From Treponema sp. Marseille-Q4130 (GTDB lineage Bacteria > Spirochaetota > Spirochaetia > Treponematales > Treponemataceae): a DNA stretch of 64,000 nt. The notes under the pieces were generated by a model. That model was not told the origin of the DNA, did not search any database, and saw only the letters and a list, made by a program, of their open reading frames with translations. Below are positions 45,716-54,172 of this stretch, in pieces. How positions within the stretch are numbered: position 1 is the first letter of the stretch; the number at the start of each line of letters is the position of its first letter. The translations under genes were made by a program, and so were the position numbers. The stretch is taken from NCBI RefSeq assembly GCF_014334325.1, contig NZ_JACSET010000012.1:1-64000 (forward strand), read 5' to 3'.

Positions 45716-46009
45716 TCATGTAAGCTTGCCGATGCGTATTTCCATCTGACCGCCAAAACGATATCGATATAGAACGGATACCTCATTTGCGCCGGGCGGA
45801 TGTTCAAAGCCGGCACGATAATAATCGATGGTATCTTTATTTTTTAACAAAACTGTTTGACAACGTGCAAGCAAATCATAATACTTGCGCAGTAAGTACC
45901 GATAATTTTTTAATAAACAATCGCAAGCGCGAAGTAAACGTTTATAATCGTAAATATTGACAGATTCTTTTTGGGGGTAAAATTGTCGGTCGATATAGGA
46001 AATCTCAAT
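45716..46009 (-). CDS. Unrecognised small protein gene with non-standard start
   Basis: A frame of 97 codons that has no ATG, GTG or TTG at its head. It opens after AGGAG (on the minus strand, near 46015-46019), where the first codon at ribosome-site distance is ATT at 46007-46009. The product is rich in Tyr, Arg, Lys and Leu (YDYKRLLRACDCLLKNYRYL) and ends RIGKLT. A TTG one base later would enter another frame that stops after about 32 codons; a run of five C and five A about 35 bases on could allow slippage or mark a frameshift mutation. Codon pattern and upstream promoter suggest a real or recently real gene. Function unknown. Confidence 0.45.
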   Translation of the reverse strand: MEISYIDRQFYPQKESVNIYDYKRLLRACDCLLKNYRYLLRKYYDLLARCQTVLLKNKDTIDYYRAGFEHPPGANEVSVLYRYRFGGQMEIRIGKLT

Positions 46010-46029
46010 GATATCTCCTGATGCTTATA

Positions 46030-46062
46030 TAGTATAACTCCAAATGTCAAATTTGGAAAGAG
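46030..46062 (-). promoter_or_regulatory. Promoter with palindromic operator
   Basis: On the minus strand the sequence holds a TTGACA box inside a palindrome CCAAAT-x4-ATTTGG, followed by TATACTATATAA and then the AGGAG of the small gene at 45716-46009. A palindrome on top of the -35 box is the usual form of a self-repressed promoter. Confidence 0.45.
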
Positions 46063-46120
46063 GAAAAATCGATAATATCAATGAAATAATTAAACAAGCT
46101 TTTACGCTGTACGCAAGAAT

Positions 46121-46249
46121 GCGGGTGTGTTTCCAGCCGACGATAATCCGGAAAACATAGAGGCCGCCGAAGCACTCGGGCTTTCGACTTTTTTATTTAC
46201 AACGGCGGCAGCACTGGAAACGCGTCTTTCGGCGCTCGGTTTACTGTGA
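46121..46249 (+). pseudogene. Remnant of a HAD-superfamily hydrolase (C-terminus only)
   Basis: The 42 codons before the TGA at 46247-46249 read as the end of a HAD phosphatase of the YihX type: GVFPADDNPENIEAAEALGL, the motif IV region with the metal-binding Asp pair, then TAAALETRLSALGLL. No matching motif I-III sequence precedes it; a neighbouring frame just upstream weakly continues the fold, suggesting a frameshift and loss of the 5' part. Confidence 0.6.
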
Positions 46250-46296
46250 CGGGCATCTCGAAAAACCCGATCGTATTTTCAGCAAGCCCGGATCGT

Positions 46297-47874
46297 TCAG
46301 TCGAAAAGCTCCGTCGCCTCGAGCAGCCGTGCGACTTTTTCCGCATCTTCATCGAGCCGGCGGTCGTCGACGAGCGGAGCGGAGACGGCGCGCACTTGGG
46401 CATACAATCGTTGCGTAAATTCGCCGAACTCGGAGGCGCCTATCAAATCGACCGCTTGGCACACTGCGAGTATGTGTACGGCGTATTGCAGATAGATAAG
46501 ATCGATTTGGTCGCGCAGTTTCCGCGCCGAAATCGTACCCATGGAAACTTTATCCTGATTGAGCGCTTCCGTCGGACTCGACTGAATACTCATCGCCGTA
46601 CAGCAATGCTGCACTTCCGCACGGATCGCCGACATCGTGATCTGCGCCGCCTTAAAGCCGAATCGCAGTCCCGCGCGTTCGTCGGTATCGTCCGTAAACG
46701 GGATCAGATTTTCCGTGAGGTTGTTGAATTTTCCGTCGATGATGATCTCCGCCTGTTTGTCCGCCAAATCGCTGATATTCGCAAGCGCAATGCGCAGGTA
46801 ATCGCAGGCGGCACAGATGTGTCCGCCGTAAAAATTGCCGGTGTTGTAGAGCTCTTGCGTATCGACGTTGACGAGCGGATTGTCGTTCGCGGAGTTGAGC
46901 TCTTCTTCGATCCACTGCCGTGCGATCCGAAGCGTATCTCGCAGGACGCCGTTTATCTGCGGAGCGCAGCGAATGGAATAGCGATCCTGAATTTTGACAA
47001 AGCGCTTTTCAAACTGCGCGTCGCCGATGGAGCCGATGCGTTCGAGCAAGTCTTCGTATCGATACACGCGCTTCGAGTTTTTTACGATATCATAAATATA
47101 GCCCGCGCTTTCGATCTGCCCCGTATGATTTTTCATCTCCGCGACTTTTTTTCGGAAGGGCACTTCGTTGCCGCGTACGATCTCCGCAGTCGCTGCGGTG
47201 ACAAAATCGCAGATGTTCGCAAGCCTCCGCGCGCGCTTCCACGAAAGGGAGGCGACGGCCGTCATCACCGACGTACCGTTCATGATCGCAAGTCCCTCTT
47301 TCGCCGCAAGCGGAAGAGGGGCGATTCCTTCGGCTTTGAGCGCATCGATCGCCGGAACTATTTTACCTTTGTAATATACTTCGCGCTCTCCCATAACGAC
47401 GGCAGCCACATAGGACAGCGGCGTCAAATCGCCCGAGGCGCCGACCGATCCCAGTTCGGGGATCACGGGAACGATATCTTTGTCGAGCAGGGTTTTGAGC
47501 ATTTCTGCAAGGGCGACTCTGATCGCCGAATGCCCGCCTTTTACGTCGGAGTTCAAGCGGCACAGTACGACGGCGCGTCCTTCTTCATGCGAAAATTTTT
47601 TACCGAGTCCGATGCCGTGGAAACGCACGATGGATTTTTGCAGCTCTGCCGCGCGGGAGGGATTGATTTGATTTGCGCACGAATCGCCGAAGCCCGTCGT
47701 CACTCCGTATGTCGGAAATCCCTTTGCGATATAATCTTCGAGAAATTTGCGCGAGCGGCGAAGCGTTTCGAAAAACGCGTCGTCCTCCGGAAACGAAATT
47801 ACGCTTGTTCCGTATGCAACGGCACACACGTCGTCGATTGTGAGGTGCTCTCCGTCAATCGTTATCGTTTTCAT
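46297..47874 (-). CDS. hutH: Histidine/aromatic amino acid ammonia-lyase
   Basis: A 525-residue MIO-dependent lyase that removes ammonia from an aromatic amino acid, by best family match histidine to urocanate. The cofactor forms from the ASG triad in GSVGASGDLTPLSYV; other conserved blocks are YGVTTGFGDS, NSANDNPLV, QDRYSIRCAPQINGVLRD and SSPTEALNQDKVSMG. The substrate-selecting loop reads VRFHGIGLG rather than the SHAAGVG seen in textbook HutH, so the substrate is uncertain. No hutU, hutI or hutG lies nearby. The start ATG at 47874 is the first in frame. Confidence 0.82.
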   Translation of the reverse strand: MKTITIDGEHLTIDDVCAVAYGTSVISFPEDDAFFETLRRSRKFLEDYIAKGFPTYGVTTGFGDSCANQINPSRAAELQKSIVRFHGIGLGKKFSHEEGRAVVLCRLNSDVKGGHSAIRVALAEMLKTLLDKDIVPVIPELGSVGASGDLTPLSYVAAVVMGEREVYYKGKIVPAIDALKAEGIAPLPLAAKEGLAIMNGTSVMTAVASLSWKRARRLANICDFVTAATAEIVRGNEVPFRKKVAEMKNHTGQIESAGYIYDIVKNSKRVYRYEDLLERIGSIGDAQFEKRFVKIQDRYSIRCAPQINGVLRDTLRIARQWIEEELNSANDNPLVNVDTQELYNTGNFYGGHICAACDYLRIALANISDLADKQAEIIIDGKFNNLTENLIPFTDDTDERAGLRFGFKAAQITMSAIRAEVQHCCTAMSIQSSPTEALNQDKVSMGTISARKLRDQIDLIYLQYAVHILAVCQAVDLIGASEFGEFTQRLYAQVRAVSAPLVDDRRLDEDAEKVARLLEATELFD

Positions 47875-47927
47875 TCTGTACTGTCCTTGTCGGAATCACT
47901 GTATAACATGTCACACTTATGCACAAG

Positions 47928-47956
47928 TTGACAAATAAGATAATTATAATTATTTT
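47928..47956 (+). promoter_or_regulatory. Promoter of the ferritin gene
   Basis: TTGACA (47928-47933), 17-bp AT-rich spacer, TATTTT (47951-47956), 25 bp before the ferritin ATG. Confidence 0.5.
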
Positions 47957-47981
47957 ATTAAAAAACGACAAGGAGAATACT

Positions 47982-48494
47982 ATGCTCGATAAAAAGGTGC
48001 AAAAACTGCTGAACGATCAAATCAACAAGGAATTGTTTTCGGCATATCTGTATTTGGATATTTCAAATTATTTTTACGACAAGGGTTTGGAAGGCTTCGG
48101 CAATTGGTACAAAATCCAAGCGAAGGAAGAACAGGATCACGCGGATCTGATACTGCAGTATCTGCAAAATAACGGTGAGCGCATAACGCTCGAAGCGATC
48201 GAAAAACCGAATCACAGCTACGAACAGCTGAAAGACGCCCTGACCGTATCGCTCAAGCACGAACAGTACGTGACGAGTTTGATCCACGCGATCTATGATG
48301 CTGCACAAGCGGTAAAAGATTACCGGACGATGCAGTTTTTGGATTGGTTCGTAAAGGAGCAGGGCGAAGAAGAAAAGAATGCCGACGATATGATTAAAAA
48401 ATACGATCTGTTCGGAAGCGATGCGAAAGCCCTGTATATGCTCGACAACGAATTGAAAGCGCGCGCTTATGCGCCGCCGTCGCTCACGTTGTAA
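47982..48494 (+). CDS. ftnA: Ferritin
   Basis: Iron-storage protein forming a 24-subunit shell. 170 residues, a typical four-helix bundle with ferroxidase ligands in NKELFSAYLY (Glu), AKEEQDHADL (Glu, His) and FVKEQGEEEKNADD (Glu cluster). The ATG at 47982 follows AAGGAG. Lies 5 kb from the iron-uptake operon, fitting an iron-handling neighbourhood. Confidence 0.95.
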   Translation: MLDKKVQKLLNDQINKELFSAYLYLDISNYFYDKGLEGFGNWYKIQAKEEQDHADLILQYLQNNGERITLEAIEKPNHSYEQLKDALTVSLKHEQYVTSLIHAIYDAAQAVKDYRTMQFLDWFVKEQGEEEKNADDMIKKYDLFGSDAKALYMLDNELKARAYAPPSLTL

Positions 48495-48509
48495 GGGAAG
48501 AACAAGGGT

Positions 48510-48544
48510 GCGGGGAAAAGAAACCGTCGGTGTCGTTTCCCCGC
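48510..48544. repeat. 35-bp palindromic repeat, copy 2 (inverted)
   Basis: Reverse-oriented near-copy of 32903-32937, between the convergent ferritin and deoC genes. Here it may act as a two-way transcript end. Confidence 0.75.
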
Positions 48545-48550
48545 CCGATA

Positions 48551-49258
48551 TCACTGTATGTTGAGTACAATCGGAGTCGACGTATAACCGATTCCCATAC
48601 GATCTATGCCGAGGTCGATAAGCGCTAGAAAATGCTCTCGGCTGCGGATACAGCCTGAGCCTTTTACGCGGCATCTTCCGGCAACCGTATCGATCATCGC
48701 TTTTATGATTTCCGGAGTCGCTCCGTGCAATTCGCCGCCGGTATAAAATCCGGTCGACGTTTTGACAAAGTCGACTCCCGCCTCGCAGGCTATTTCCGTC
48801 GCCCGTACGATTTCGTCCATCGAAAGCGCATCGGTTTCGAATATGACTTTTATATTCGCGCCGTGTGCGTGTGCCGCATCGGTAACGGCTTTGATGTCGC
48901 GCTTCGCTTCATCCCACGCGCCGCTGCGCATAAGTCCGTAATTTGCAACGACGTCCAAATCCTCTATGCCGCCGCCTTTTAAAATGAGTTCCGCCTGTGC
49001 GACTTTACTTTCCGTCGAAGAAGCGCCGAACGGAAAATCGCACACCGCACATACGCCGGTCTTCGTTCCGGCGCACAATTCTTTTGCAAGGGATGCATAC
49101 GCGGGATTGACGCACACGGTTTTGCAGCCGTATGCGATACCGCGCTTTATCTGCTCGCGGATATCGTCCAACGTAAACTGCGGTTTCAATACGGAATGGT
49201 CGATGTATTGCGCCAATTCGGCGGCCGTCATCGATTCGGCTTTTTTTGTCGGTTTCAT
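48551..49258 (-). CDS. deoC: Deoxyribose-phosphate aldolase
   Basis: Splits 2-deoxyribose-5-phosphate into glyceraldehyde-3-phosphate and acetaldehyde. 235 residues, complete: YIDHSVLKPQFT at the start, TVCVNPAYASLAKEL, the Schiff-base lysine in VDFVKTSTGFYTGG, and VKGSGCIRSREHFLALIDLG. The usual second lysine in the VKAsGGI motif is present as VKGSG. It stands alone on this strand, converging with ferritin. Confidence 0.94.
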   Translation of the reverse strand: MKPTKKAESMTAAELAQYIDHSVLKPQFTLDDIREQIKRGIAYGCKTVCVNPAYASLAKELCAGTKTGVCAVCDFPFGASSTESKVAQAELILKGGGIEDLDVVANYGLMRSGAWDEAKRDIKAVTDAAHAHGANIKVIFETDALSMDEIVRATEIACEAGVDFVKTSTGFYTGGELHGATPEIIKAMIDTVAGRCRVKGSGCIRSREHFLALIDLGIDRMGIGYTSTPIVLNIQ

Positions 49259-49325
49259 AAGAGCATATTAACAAAAAGGCCGAGCTTTGCCAACACTCGG
49301 CATCGCATTTTGATAAAAATTCCGA

Positions 49326-49700
49326 TCACACTGCCGCGATTCGAACGTCTTTCATCGTATAGCCGGCTTTTGAAACCGCTTCGACGAGCGCCGCTTCACC
49401 GCCGTTTTGTTTCAATAAAATCGATACCGAATTTTTTTTGAGATTTACGGTCGCCCATACGTCGTCGAGGCTGTTGAGCGCATTCGTGACGCGCAGCGCG
49501 CAGTTTTTGCATGTCATACCTTCCACCGTCGCTTCCGCACGGTACGGATAATGCGAACGATCCGGATCCGACGGCCCTATCTTGACGATGGAGTCTCCGC
49601 CGGAACAGCAGCTTTTTCCTGCAGCGCTCCGCAAAATCGAACGTACGCCGAACACGAACCCGACTGCGATTATTAAAATAATGATTACATTTACCGCCAT
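49326..49700 (-). CDS. Membrane-anchored heavy-metal-associated domain protein
   Basis: A 124-residue protein that joins two small modules. Residues about 1-38 are a membrane helix followed by KSCCSGGD, like the FeoB-associated Cys-rich membrane peptides. Residues about 55-122 are an HMA domain with metal-binding GMTCKNCALRV. It lies behind the iron operon, separated by a terminator at 49736-49781, and probably buffers or passes metal ions at the membrane. Confidence 0.82.
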   Translation of the reverse strand: MAVNVIIILIIAVGFVFGVRSILRSAAGKSCCSGGDSIVKIGPSDPDRSHYPYRAEATVEGMTCKNCALRVTNALNSLDDVWATVNLKKNSVSILLKQNGGEAALVEAVSKAGYTMKDVRIAAV

Positions 49701-49735
49701 AGCAACCCCCTTAATAATTTTTATGATGAGTTTTC

Positions 49736-49781
49736 AAAAAAACCAGGGTCTGTGCGCTTGTGGCGTACGCAGCAGACCCTG
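49736..49781 (-). terminator. Rho-independent terminator after the iron operon
   Basis: On the minus strand a nine-base arm CAGGGTCTG (49773-49781) pairs with CAGACCCTG (49744-49752), with inner partial pairing, then seven T (49736-49742). It ends transcripts from the flavodoxin side and leaves the HMA gene partly separate. Confidence 0.8.
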
Positions 49782-49941
49782 TGAAAAGCTGGAAACTTTT
49801 ACTGTGTAGCTATGTCCCGTGCAAGAGAATTGACAACCCCCTTGCACGCAGAAGAACCGATAGTAAGGACTCTTTCCGATCCCGTCCGCTTCACCGCCGA
49901 CCGCCGTAAATCATGCAGCGCAAACGGTGCCGCCTTTTTTG

Positions 49942-50358
49942 TTATGCGCTTGCACCCAGGTCTTCGCACGCTTTGATCGCGTCCGCATCCGGTTCGAGGT
50001 GGACCATAAGACCTTCACCGTTTACCATCGTACCGCCCGCATTTTTGACGCGGTCGGCCCAGTCGCGAAGCCATTGTCCGTCGCCCCAGTCATAGGAGCC
50101 GAAGAGCGCAACTTTTTTTCCGCCGAGGCTGCCTTCGATCGACGCAAAGAACGATTCCATGCTGTCTTCAAGGACTTCCGCACCCATCGCGGGGCTGCCG
50201 AGAATAAGCACATCGGCGCCTAAAACTTCCGCAGCGGACGCTTCATCCGCTTTTTTCATTATGACGGTCGCTCCCGAACTCTTCGCGCCTTTTTCGATCG
50301 CCAGAGCCATCGCTTCCGTATTTCCCGTCGTGCTCGCATATACGATTGCTTTTGTCAT
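49942..50358 (-). CDS. Flavodoxin
   Basis: FMN electron carrier, 138 residues. The phosphate loop is STTGNTEAMA at residues 9-18; the isoalloxazine loops are GSPAMGAEV and GSYDWGDGQWL. Short-chain flavodoxin length. It is the last gene of the FeoAB operon; flavodoxin replacing ferredoxin under iron shortage is well known and fits this position. GGAGGCAAG precedes the ATG. Confidence 0.93.
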   Translation of the reverse strand: MTKAIVYASTTGNTEAMALAIEKGAKSSGATVIMKKADEASAAEVLGADVLILGSPAMGAEVLEDSMESFFASIEGSLGGKKVALFGSYDWGDGQWLRDWADRVKNAGGTMVNGEGLMVHLEPDADAIKACEDLGASA

Positions 50359-50371
50359 TACTTGCCTCCAT

Positions 50372-50959
50372 TCAATAATTATTATGTATTAACGCACCGC
50401 GCGCGTATTTTTTCGCCGCAAGCGGCACGGATAATCCTCTCTTTAATAATTTACGGCAGCCCTCACTGCACGTTCTGTATTGTTCCATCCGCTTTCGAGC
50501 GGCGTGCACATCTCCGTACACTTTCCAAAACCCCGCATACCGGTAATTGCCGCCCGCAGTTTTTTCAAACTGAACGACATCCTCAAGCGGATAGCCGAGG
50601 AAGACGCCGACCTCGTGGGGAAAATCGTTTTCTCCGACGAGGCGATGGAGCAACTCGGAAAGCATCGCATTAAATCCCGATTCGACGGGATAAGCTTTTT
50701 CTTTCAGATACTCCCGTATGCAGCAATCACCGCACTGCCGTTCGAGCAGGTTTTTATCGTACACGAAAAACAATACCTGCGCATTGCGCCGCGGAAGCGC
50801 AACGATATATTTTCCCTCTCCGGCAAAAGCGCTGTGCCATTCCTTCACTTTGCTTTTACATGCGTCGTACACTTCTTTCCGTATCGAAAAAAGGCACGAC
50901 GGTTTAATGCCGCACAGCGCGGGAGCCCCGCAATGTATGACGGCTTCTTCAAAGCTCAT
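50372..50959 (-). CDS. DUF3793 family protein
   Basis: A 195-residue protein with the signature of DUF3793: IHCGAPALCGIKPSCLFSI at the N-terminus, ENDFPHEVGVFLGYPLEDVV, and GFWKVYGDVHAARKRMEQYR with nearby conserved Cys. The family is often found next to flavodoxin and FeoB genes in anaerobes, as here. Biochemical function unknown; a role in iron or heme-related metabolism is inferred from context. Confidence 0.88.
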   Translation of the reverse strand: MSFEEAVIHCGAPALCGIKPSCLFSIRKEVYDACKSKVKEWHSAFAGEGKYIVALPRRNAQVLFFVYDKNLLERQCGDCCIREYLKEKAYPVESGFNAMLSELLHRLVGENDFPHEVGVFLGYPLEDVVQFEKTAGGNYRYAGFWKVYGDVHAARKRMEQYRTCSEGCRKLLKRGLSVPLAAKKYARGALIHNNY

Positions 50960-50963
50960 AAAC

Positions 50964-51164
50964 TTATTTTTTCACATGCTCCGCCAAAAATTTTTCTACA
51001 TTTGAAAATTCGTGGCAGCCGCCTTTTGACGAACACCAACCCGTGCACCCGAGGCACCCCGGATTGCCGGTAATCTTCGCTTCGTGATGGGTTTTTATGA
51101 CAGCCCGCAGCGCAAAAAATCCCCACACACCGATACAAAGCACTGCAATAATATTTGCAACCAT
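50964..51164 (-). CDS. FeoB-associated Cys-rich membrane protein
   Basis: A 66-residue peptide: one membrane helix (residues about 3-22) followed by a Cys-rich tail with CLGCTGWCSSKGGC. It fits the FeoB-associated small family and sits between feoB and DUF3793, with spacing of 4 bp to the latter. Probably helps ferrous iron transfer at the inner face of FeoB. The frame is open a few codons upstream, but the ATG at 51164 follows GGAGGTTCGT. Confidence 0.88.
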   Translation of the reverse strand: MVANIIAVLCIGVWGFFALRAVIKTHHEAKITGNPGCLGCTGWCSSKGGCHEFSNVEKFLAEHVKK

Positions 51165-51331
51165 ACGAACCTCCGTAAACCGCAGGCAAAACCGCTCACG
51201 CTTTACCCGCGAACCGTCCGCCGTAAAGCTGCAGCGTCCGTCGGGCAGACGCTGCAGCCGATCACCTTTTATAAATACTTTTTTACATTGCGTATGTTTC
51301 TCTTTCTTTTCAGATCAATATTCATGTCCCA

Positions 51332-53518
51332 TTACGCAGCGGCAAACGCGCGACCGCGCATCATGCGTTCCTGTTTTTTATAGGGATCCGGACGGAACAG
51401 CATAACAAGGATCGCGATCGTAAAGAGGATCGCGAACACCGTTCCGACACCGAATGCACCGGCGGTAATCAGCATACCGTACTGATACACACAGAGGGCG
51501 ATAACGTATGCGAATATGTTCTGGAACAGAACCGCGAACCAAAACCACTTCCGGCTTTGCAGGTTTTGCGCCATCGTCGAAATAGCCGCGATACACGGCG
51601 AATCGAGCAGGTTGAACACGAGATACGAAATAGCTGCGGGAAGCGTCGGGAACCACGTCGCGACCGCGCTTGCAACAGCATCGGCTTCTTCAACGCTTTC
51701 TTCAGCGACGTTTGCGAGAACGCCCATCGTACTGACGATACCTTCTTTCGCAACGAAACCGGAAATCGCGGAAGCAGCCGCCTGCCAACCGCCGACTTCG
51801 CCTCCGAAACCGAGCGGTACGAAGATCCAGCGGAGCACGTTACCGATCGCGGCGAGCATCGACTCGGCAGGATCGACAAGACCGAAACCCTCTTCGCCGA
51901 AACCGTAGCTCGACAGGAACCACATGACCAAGCACATGAGGAAAAGCACGGTTCCCGCTTTGATCATAAAGCCTTTCAAACGTTCCCACGTATGGATGAG
52001 CACCGTCTTCGGCTGCGGAATATGATATTGGGGCAATTCCATAACGAAGGGAGCCGCTTCGCCGTGGAAGGGCTTTGTTTTTTTAAGCATAATAGCCGCG
52101 ATGAGTACGCACGCAACGCCCGTCGCATACATAGCCGGAGCAAGCCACGCCGAGTTCATACCCGACACATGCTGTACCATGACCGCGCCCATAAGCGCGA
52201 TAACGGGAAGCTTTGCGCCGCAGGGCACCCACGTCGTCGTTATAATCGTCAAGCGGCGGTCGTTTTCGTTTTCGATCGTCTTCGACGCCATAATACCGGG
52301 AACGCCGCAGCCCGAAGAGATGAGCAGCGGGATAAAGCTTTTTCCCGAAAGTCCGAAGTGTCTGAACACGCGATCCATAACGAACGCGATGCGCACCATA
52401 TAGCCGATATCTTCGACGATTGAAAGCAGCAAAAACAAAACGGCCATCTGCGGCACGAAGCCGAGGATCGTACCGACACCGCCGATCAAACCGTTGACAA
52501 GACAATCGGTGAGCACTTCGTTTGCACCCGCATTTTCCATCCAGCCGGAAACGATCTCCTGAATACCCGCGACAAACGAATCGTTCGTCCAATCCGTCAT
52601 CCACGTACCGACCGTCGTCACCGAAATATAATAGATGACCCACATGACGGCAAGGAAGATCGGAATACCGAGCCAGCGGTTCGTTACGATTTTATCGACC
52701 TTGTCGGATGTCGTCAGTTTATTGCCCGATTTTTTCAAGCAGCCTTTCAGCATCTTCGTGATGTATTCGTAGCGTTCGTTCGTGATGAGCGATTCGGAAT
52801 CGTCGTTGTAATCCGATTCAAGGGCTTTTGTGATCTCTTCCGCTTTTGCGGCATCTTCCGCCGAAAGGTGCAGACGCTCCAGCACAACACTATCGCGCTC
52901 GATCAGCTTGATCGCATACCAGCGTTTGAGTTCTGCAGAAATATCTGAGGGAACAAGCGCTTCCATTTTTGAGATCGCCTGTTCGACGTTTGCGGAAAAG
53001 CATTTTTTCGGCATAACCGTTTTCGAGTTGCGGGCCGCTTCCGCTGCAGCGCGCGCGGCTTCTTTGACGCCCGTACCTTTTAAGGCGGACGTTTCGATTA
53101 TCTTACAGCCGAGCGCTTCGCTCAGTTTTTCCGTATCGATTTTATCGCCCGATTTTTTCAGCACGTCGATCATGTTCAGCGCAATGACGACGGGCTTTCC
53201 GAGCTCGAGAATTTGCGTCGTTAAATATAAGTTTCGTTCGATGTTCGTCGAATCGACAAGATTCAAAACCGCCGCAGGATCGTTTCCGGCGAGATAATCG
53301 CGGCTTACGACTTCTTCAGGCGTATACGGAGAAAGCGAATAAATACCGGGCAAGTCCGTAACGATAATATCGCTTTCGCCTTTCATTCGGCCTTCTTTTT
53401 TTTCTACCGTTACTCCCGGCCAGTTGCCGACATACTGGTTCGCCCCCGTCAGCGAATTGAACATTGTCGTTTTGCCGCAGTTCGGGTTTCCTGCAAGCGC
53501 AATCTTAATTGTTGCCAT
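51332..53518 (-). CDS. feoB: Ferrous iron transporter FeoB
   Basis: Inner-membrane ferrous iron permease, 728 residues. N-terminal G domain with P-loop GNPNCGKTTMFN, DLPGIYSLSPYTPEE, and NMIDV; a helical regulatory domain; then two Gate segments and about nine membrane helices with FIPLLISSGCGVPGIMASK and TWVPCGAKLPVIALM, whose cysteines line the path in the family. Operon order is feoA, feoA, feoB, FeoB-associated peptide, DUF3793, flavodoxin. GGAGGAAC precedes the ATG. Confidence 0.97.
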   Translation of the reverse strand: MATIKIALAGNPNCGKTTMFNSLTGANQYVGNWPGVTVEKKEGRMKGESDIIVTDLPGIYSLSPYTPEEVVSRDYLAGNDPAAVLNLVDSTNIERNLYLTTQILELGKPVVIALNMIDVLKKSGDKIDTEKLSEALGCKIIETSALKGTGVKEAARAAAEAARNSKTVMPKKCFSANVEQAISKMEALVPSDISAELKRWYAIKLIERDSVVLERLHLSAEDAAKAEEITKALESDYNDDSESLITNERYEYITKMLKGCLKKSGNKLTTSDKVDKIVTNRWLGIPIFLAVMWVIYYISVTTVGTWMTDWTNDSFVAGIQEIVSGWMENAGANEVLTDCLVNGLIGGVGTILGFVPQMAVLFLLLSIVEDIGYMVRIAFVMDRVFRHFGLSGKSFIPLLISSGCGVPGIMASKTIENENDRRLTIITTTWVPCGAKLPVIALMGAVMVQHVSGMNSAWLAPAMYATGVACVLIAAIMLKKTKPFHGEAAPFVMELPQYHIPQPKTVLIHTWERLKGFMIKAGTVLFLMCLVMWFLSSYGFGEEGFGLVDPAESMLAAIGNVLRWIFVPLGFGGEVGGWQAAASAISGFVAKEGIVSTMGVLANVAEESVEEADAVASAVATWFPTLPAAISYLVFNLLDSPCIAAISTMAQNLQSRKWFWFAVLFQNIFAYVIALCVYQYGMLITAGAFGVGTVFAILFTIAILVMLFRPDPYKKQERMMRGRAFAAA

Positions 53519-53599
53519 AGTTCCTCCACAAGCTACAAAAATCTTCAGTCGTTTTCAATACAAGACATGTGCGATTCGTACACAACCGTTTGAAAGCGC

Positions 53600-53821
53600 T
53601 CATTCTACCTCGATACAGTCCGCATCGTCTTTGCGAACGCTCAACTCGTATCCCCTGATCGTCACTTCGACCGGATCGCCGAGCGGCGCGACTTTACGAA
53701 TATACACGCTGCATCCGTTGGTAAAACCCATATCCATGAGGCGGCGTTTCAATGCACCTTCCCCATCCAACCTTTTGACCGTTACCGTTTCACCGACGGT
53801 AACATTTCGCAATGTTTTCAT
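53600..53821 (-). CDS. feoA: FeoA family protein (second in operon)
   Basis: A 73-residue SH3-like FeoA domain, with TVKRLDGEGALKRRLMDMGF and GDPVEVTIRGYELSVRKDD. Binds and supports FeoB. GGAGAT lies before the ATG. One of two FeoA proteins in tandem. Confidence 0.93.
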   Translation of the reverse strand: MKTLRNVTVGETVTVKRLDGEGALKRRLMDMGFTNGCSVYIRKVAPLGDPVEVTIRGYELSVRKDDADCIEVE

Positions 53822-53879
53822 TATGATCTCCTTGACCTCTTGACGGCCTTAATAAATCACACCGTAAAAAAATCCGCGC

Positions 53880-54092
53880 TCACACCATGATGCGGTTAGC
53901 CATCGCGCGGTTTAATGCAATTCGGGATTCTTTTACCTGTACGATAATATTTCCGTCAGTCGTAGACACGACAGTAACCGCCGTACCGACGTTAAAGCCG
54001 ATTTCGTTGAGTCGCTGCTTTACGTCCGCCGTACCGCCGACTTTTTTTACCGTGCATTGTTCACCGATTGCACACATCGATAAAGGCATCAT
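53880..54092 (-). CDS. feoA: FeoA family protein (first in operon)
   Basis: A 70-residue SH3-like FeoA domain: CTVKKVGGTADVKQRLNEIG, then QVKESRIALNRAMANRIMV. It differs from the second FeoA in most residues outside the core, so the two may have separate roles. First gene after the operon promoter. Confidence 0.92.
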   Translation of the reverse strand: MMPLSMCAIGEQCTVKKVGGTADVKQRLNEIGFNVGTAVTVVSTTDGNIIVQVKESRIALNRAMANRIMV

Positions 54093-54139
54093 AATTCACC
54101 TGCTTGGTAGTATACCCTGAAATAGGCATACACCTACTC

Positions 54140-54172
54140 GGTTAATATACGCTAACCGGCAGAAACTGTCAA
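54140..54172 (-). promoter_or_regulatory. Iron-operon promoter with DtxR-type operator
   Basis: On the minus strand TTGACA (54167-54172), 17-bp spacer and TATATT (54144-54149). The -10 box sits inside the inverted repeat GGTTAGCGTATATTAACC (54140-54157), which resembles DtxR/IdeR/TroR-family operators. A second symmetric TAGC-ATAG-GCTA lies just upstream (about 54171-54184). Iron- or manganese-dependent repression is inferred. Confidence 0.6.

Noticed and set aside
46246-47931. Long 561-codon plus-strand open frame
   Set aside because: It is exactly antisense to the ammonia-lyase, whose motifs are all on the minus strand.
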